Positions 5,126-7,247 of a DNA stretch of 7,247 nt are shown here, piece after piece; position 1 is the stretch's first letter, and each line of letters starts with the position of its first letter. The notes under the pieces were generated by a model that had not been told where the DNA came from, did no database searches, and saw only the letters and a program-made list of their open reading frames with translations. This stretch comes from Solirubrobacterales bacterium (GTDB lineage: Bacteria; Actinomycetota; Thermoleophilia; Solirubrobacterales; Solirubrobacteraceae): the NCBI GenBank assembly GCA_013813955.1, contig JACCQW010000422.1:1-7247 (forward strand), in the 5' to 3' direction. Position numbers and translations under genes: made by a program.

Positions 5126-5824
5126 ATGCCGAAGGGGGCGCGCACCCGAGCCTCGCTCCTGCTCGCCGCGGCGCTGCTCGGCCTGGCCGCGTGCGGCGGC
5201 GAGGACTCCTCCGGGGGCGAGGGCGGGGACGGGGATCGGGACGCCGTCACCGCCGCGATCACGCAGGCGGCCAAGAGCACGAACCCCGCCGACTGCACGC
5301 GCCTGCAGACACAGCGGTTCCTGGATCAGAGCGAGACCGAGGAGGGAGCCGCCGCGGTGCGGTCGTGCCGGGAGGACGCGGAGGACGGCGCGGACAACCC
5401 CAAGAGCATCGCTGTTGCGAAGGTCGAGGTCGATGACCGGCGGGCGACCGCCCGGGCCGCCTTCCGGGGCGGCGACATCGACGGGCAGGCGCTGAACCTG
5501 AGCCTCGTCAAGCAGGGCGGCCAGTGGAAGCTCGACCACATCGACTCGTTCGCGAAGTTCGACCGCCGGCGGTTCCTCAGGGCCGCCCGGCGTGCGTTCG
5601 CCCGTCCACCGGATGCCCTGCCCCCCGTCGTGGCCGCGTGCGTGGTCCGCCGGCTGGGCCGGCTCTCCGACGCCGCACTCAAGCGGCTGACCGTCGAGCC
5701 CTCCCGAGAGGGCGTCATCGCGCTCGTCACCCCGTGCCTGCCGCAGGAGCCCGACCAGGGCGGTGACGAGGGCGACCCCGCCGCCGCGCGCACCCCGGAG
5801 CGCGCACGCCGCCGGTCCGCCTGA
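5126..5824 (+). CDS. Secreted lipoprotein with probable NTF2-like domain, unknown function
   Basis: The 232-residue product starts with a lipoprotein signal peptide: Lys and Arg residues (3-8), a hydrophobic core (SLLLAAALLGL) and the lipobox LAAC with Cys23 as the lipidation site. A Gly/Asp/Ser-rich spacer follows. Residues about 38-143 look like a small alpha+beta domain, with ADCTRLQTQRFL early and the strand pattern VAKVEVDDRRATARAAF, then LNLSLVKQGGQWKLD. This pattern recalls NTF2/SnoaL-like lipoproteins of actinobacteria. A helical part (about 148-207) and a low-complexity basic tail complete it. Four cysteines beyond the lipobox (57, 81, 172, 204) could form two disulfides outside the membrane. 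The ATG is 2 nt after the ATPase stop, so the two are probably cotranslated, which is odd for a cytoplasmic ATPase and a surface lipoprotein. The open frame extends far upstream through the ATPase gene, but the signal peptide fixes the start. Confidence 0.85.
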   Translation: MPKGARTRASLLLAAALLGLAACGGEDSSGGEGGDGDRDAVTAAITQAAKSTNPADCTRLQTQRFLDQSETEEGAAAVRSCREDAEDGADNPKSIAVAKVEVDDRRATARAAFRGGDIDGQALNLSLVKQGGQWKLDHIDSFAKFDRRRFLRAARRAFARPPDALPPVVAACVVRRLGRLSDAALKRLTVEPSREGVIALVTPCLPQEPDQGGDEGDPAAARTPERARRRSA

Positions 5825-5831
5825 CGCCGGG

Positions 5832-5852
5832 CCGCCTGGTGTCGCGAGGCGG
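5832..5852 (+). terminator. Possible hairpin after the lipoprotein gene
   Basis: CCGCCT (5832-5837) and AGGCGG (5847-5852) form a perfect 6-bp GC stem with a 9-nt loop, 7 nt after the lipoprotein stop and before the purA promoter. No U-rich run follows, so it would be a tail-less hairpin. Chance stems are common at this GC content. Confidence 0.25.
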
Positions 5853-5898
5853 AAGTTCGGGGGCCGCCGAGCACCGTCGAACGTGCGAATCGGGATAC

Positions 5899-7245
<1,347 letters not shown>

Positions 7246-7247
7246 GC

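Noticed and set aside
5877..5892. LexA-like half site CGAAC before purA
   Set aside because: The partner half after 4 nt reads GAATC rather than GTTCG, so the palindrome fails; unlike the box at 1822-1837 it is not a credible SOS site.

Overview
The window is GC-rich DNA (about 70% by eye, not computed) from a bacterial chromosome. GTG starts, almost exclusively G/C third codon positions, a Gram-positive/actinobacterial type SOS palindrome and promoters sitting directly on start codons suggest a high-GC actinobacterium. The protein style suggests the Thermoleophilia/Solirubrobacterales group; that placement is inference from memory of such genomes, not from a search. Every gene looks intact. 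I see no insertion sequence, phage gene, CRISPR array or RNA gene.

Left part (1-1839, + strand): the last 20 codons of a gene that is probably rpsR, then rplI (ribosomal protein L9). A short single-helix membrane protein gene follows; its start codon is uncertain. Its stop overlaps the GTG start of a winged-helix protein of the HTH_42 (AlkZ/YcaQ-like) family. Spacings of 2 nt, 7 nt and a GTGA overlap suggest one transcript.

Centre (1840-4254): an 82-nt intergenic gap leads to dnaB, the replicative helicase. A perfect LexA-type palindrome, CGAAC-ATAC-GTTCG, lies at the very end of the HTH_42 gene, about 85 nt upstream of dnaB. A cation diffusion facilitator (CDF) transporter of the SLC30A9/ZnT9-like branch is encoded convergently. 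The two genes share a palindromic CTAG in which each strand reads a TAG stop.

Right part (4255-7247, + strand): a divergent promoter region serves the CDF gene and a two-gene unit. That unit encodes a DnaC/DnaI-like AAA+ ATPase with an N-terminal cysteine cluster, preceded by a possible 20-codon leader ORF, and a secreted lipoprotein. purA (adenylosuccinate synthetase) follows with its own promoter.

The backbone rpsR-rplI-dnaB-purA is an old bacterial gene order, also seen in Bacillus subtilis, here interrupted by lineage-specific genes. The points most worth a second look are the SOS-like box between a DNA-glycosylase-family gene and dnaB, a candidate DnaB loader close to dnaB, the loss of the first catalytic-motif glutamine in the HTH_42 protein, the overlooked small membrane protein, and a shared promoter layout that predicts leaderless or nearly leaderless mRNAs for several genes. 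I do not see a clearly new multi-gene system.
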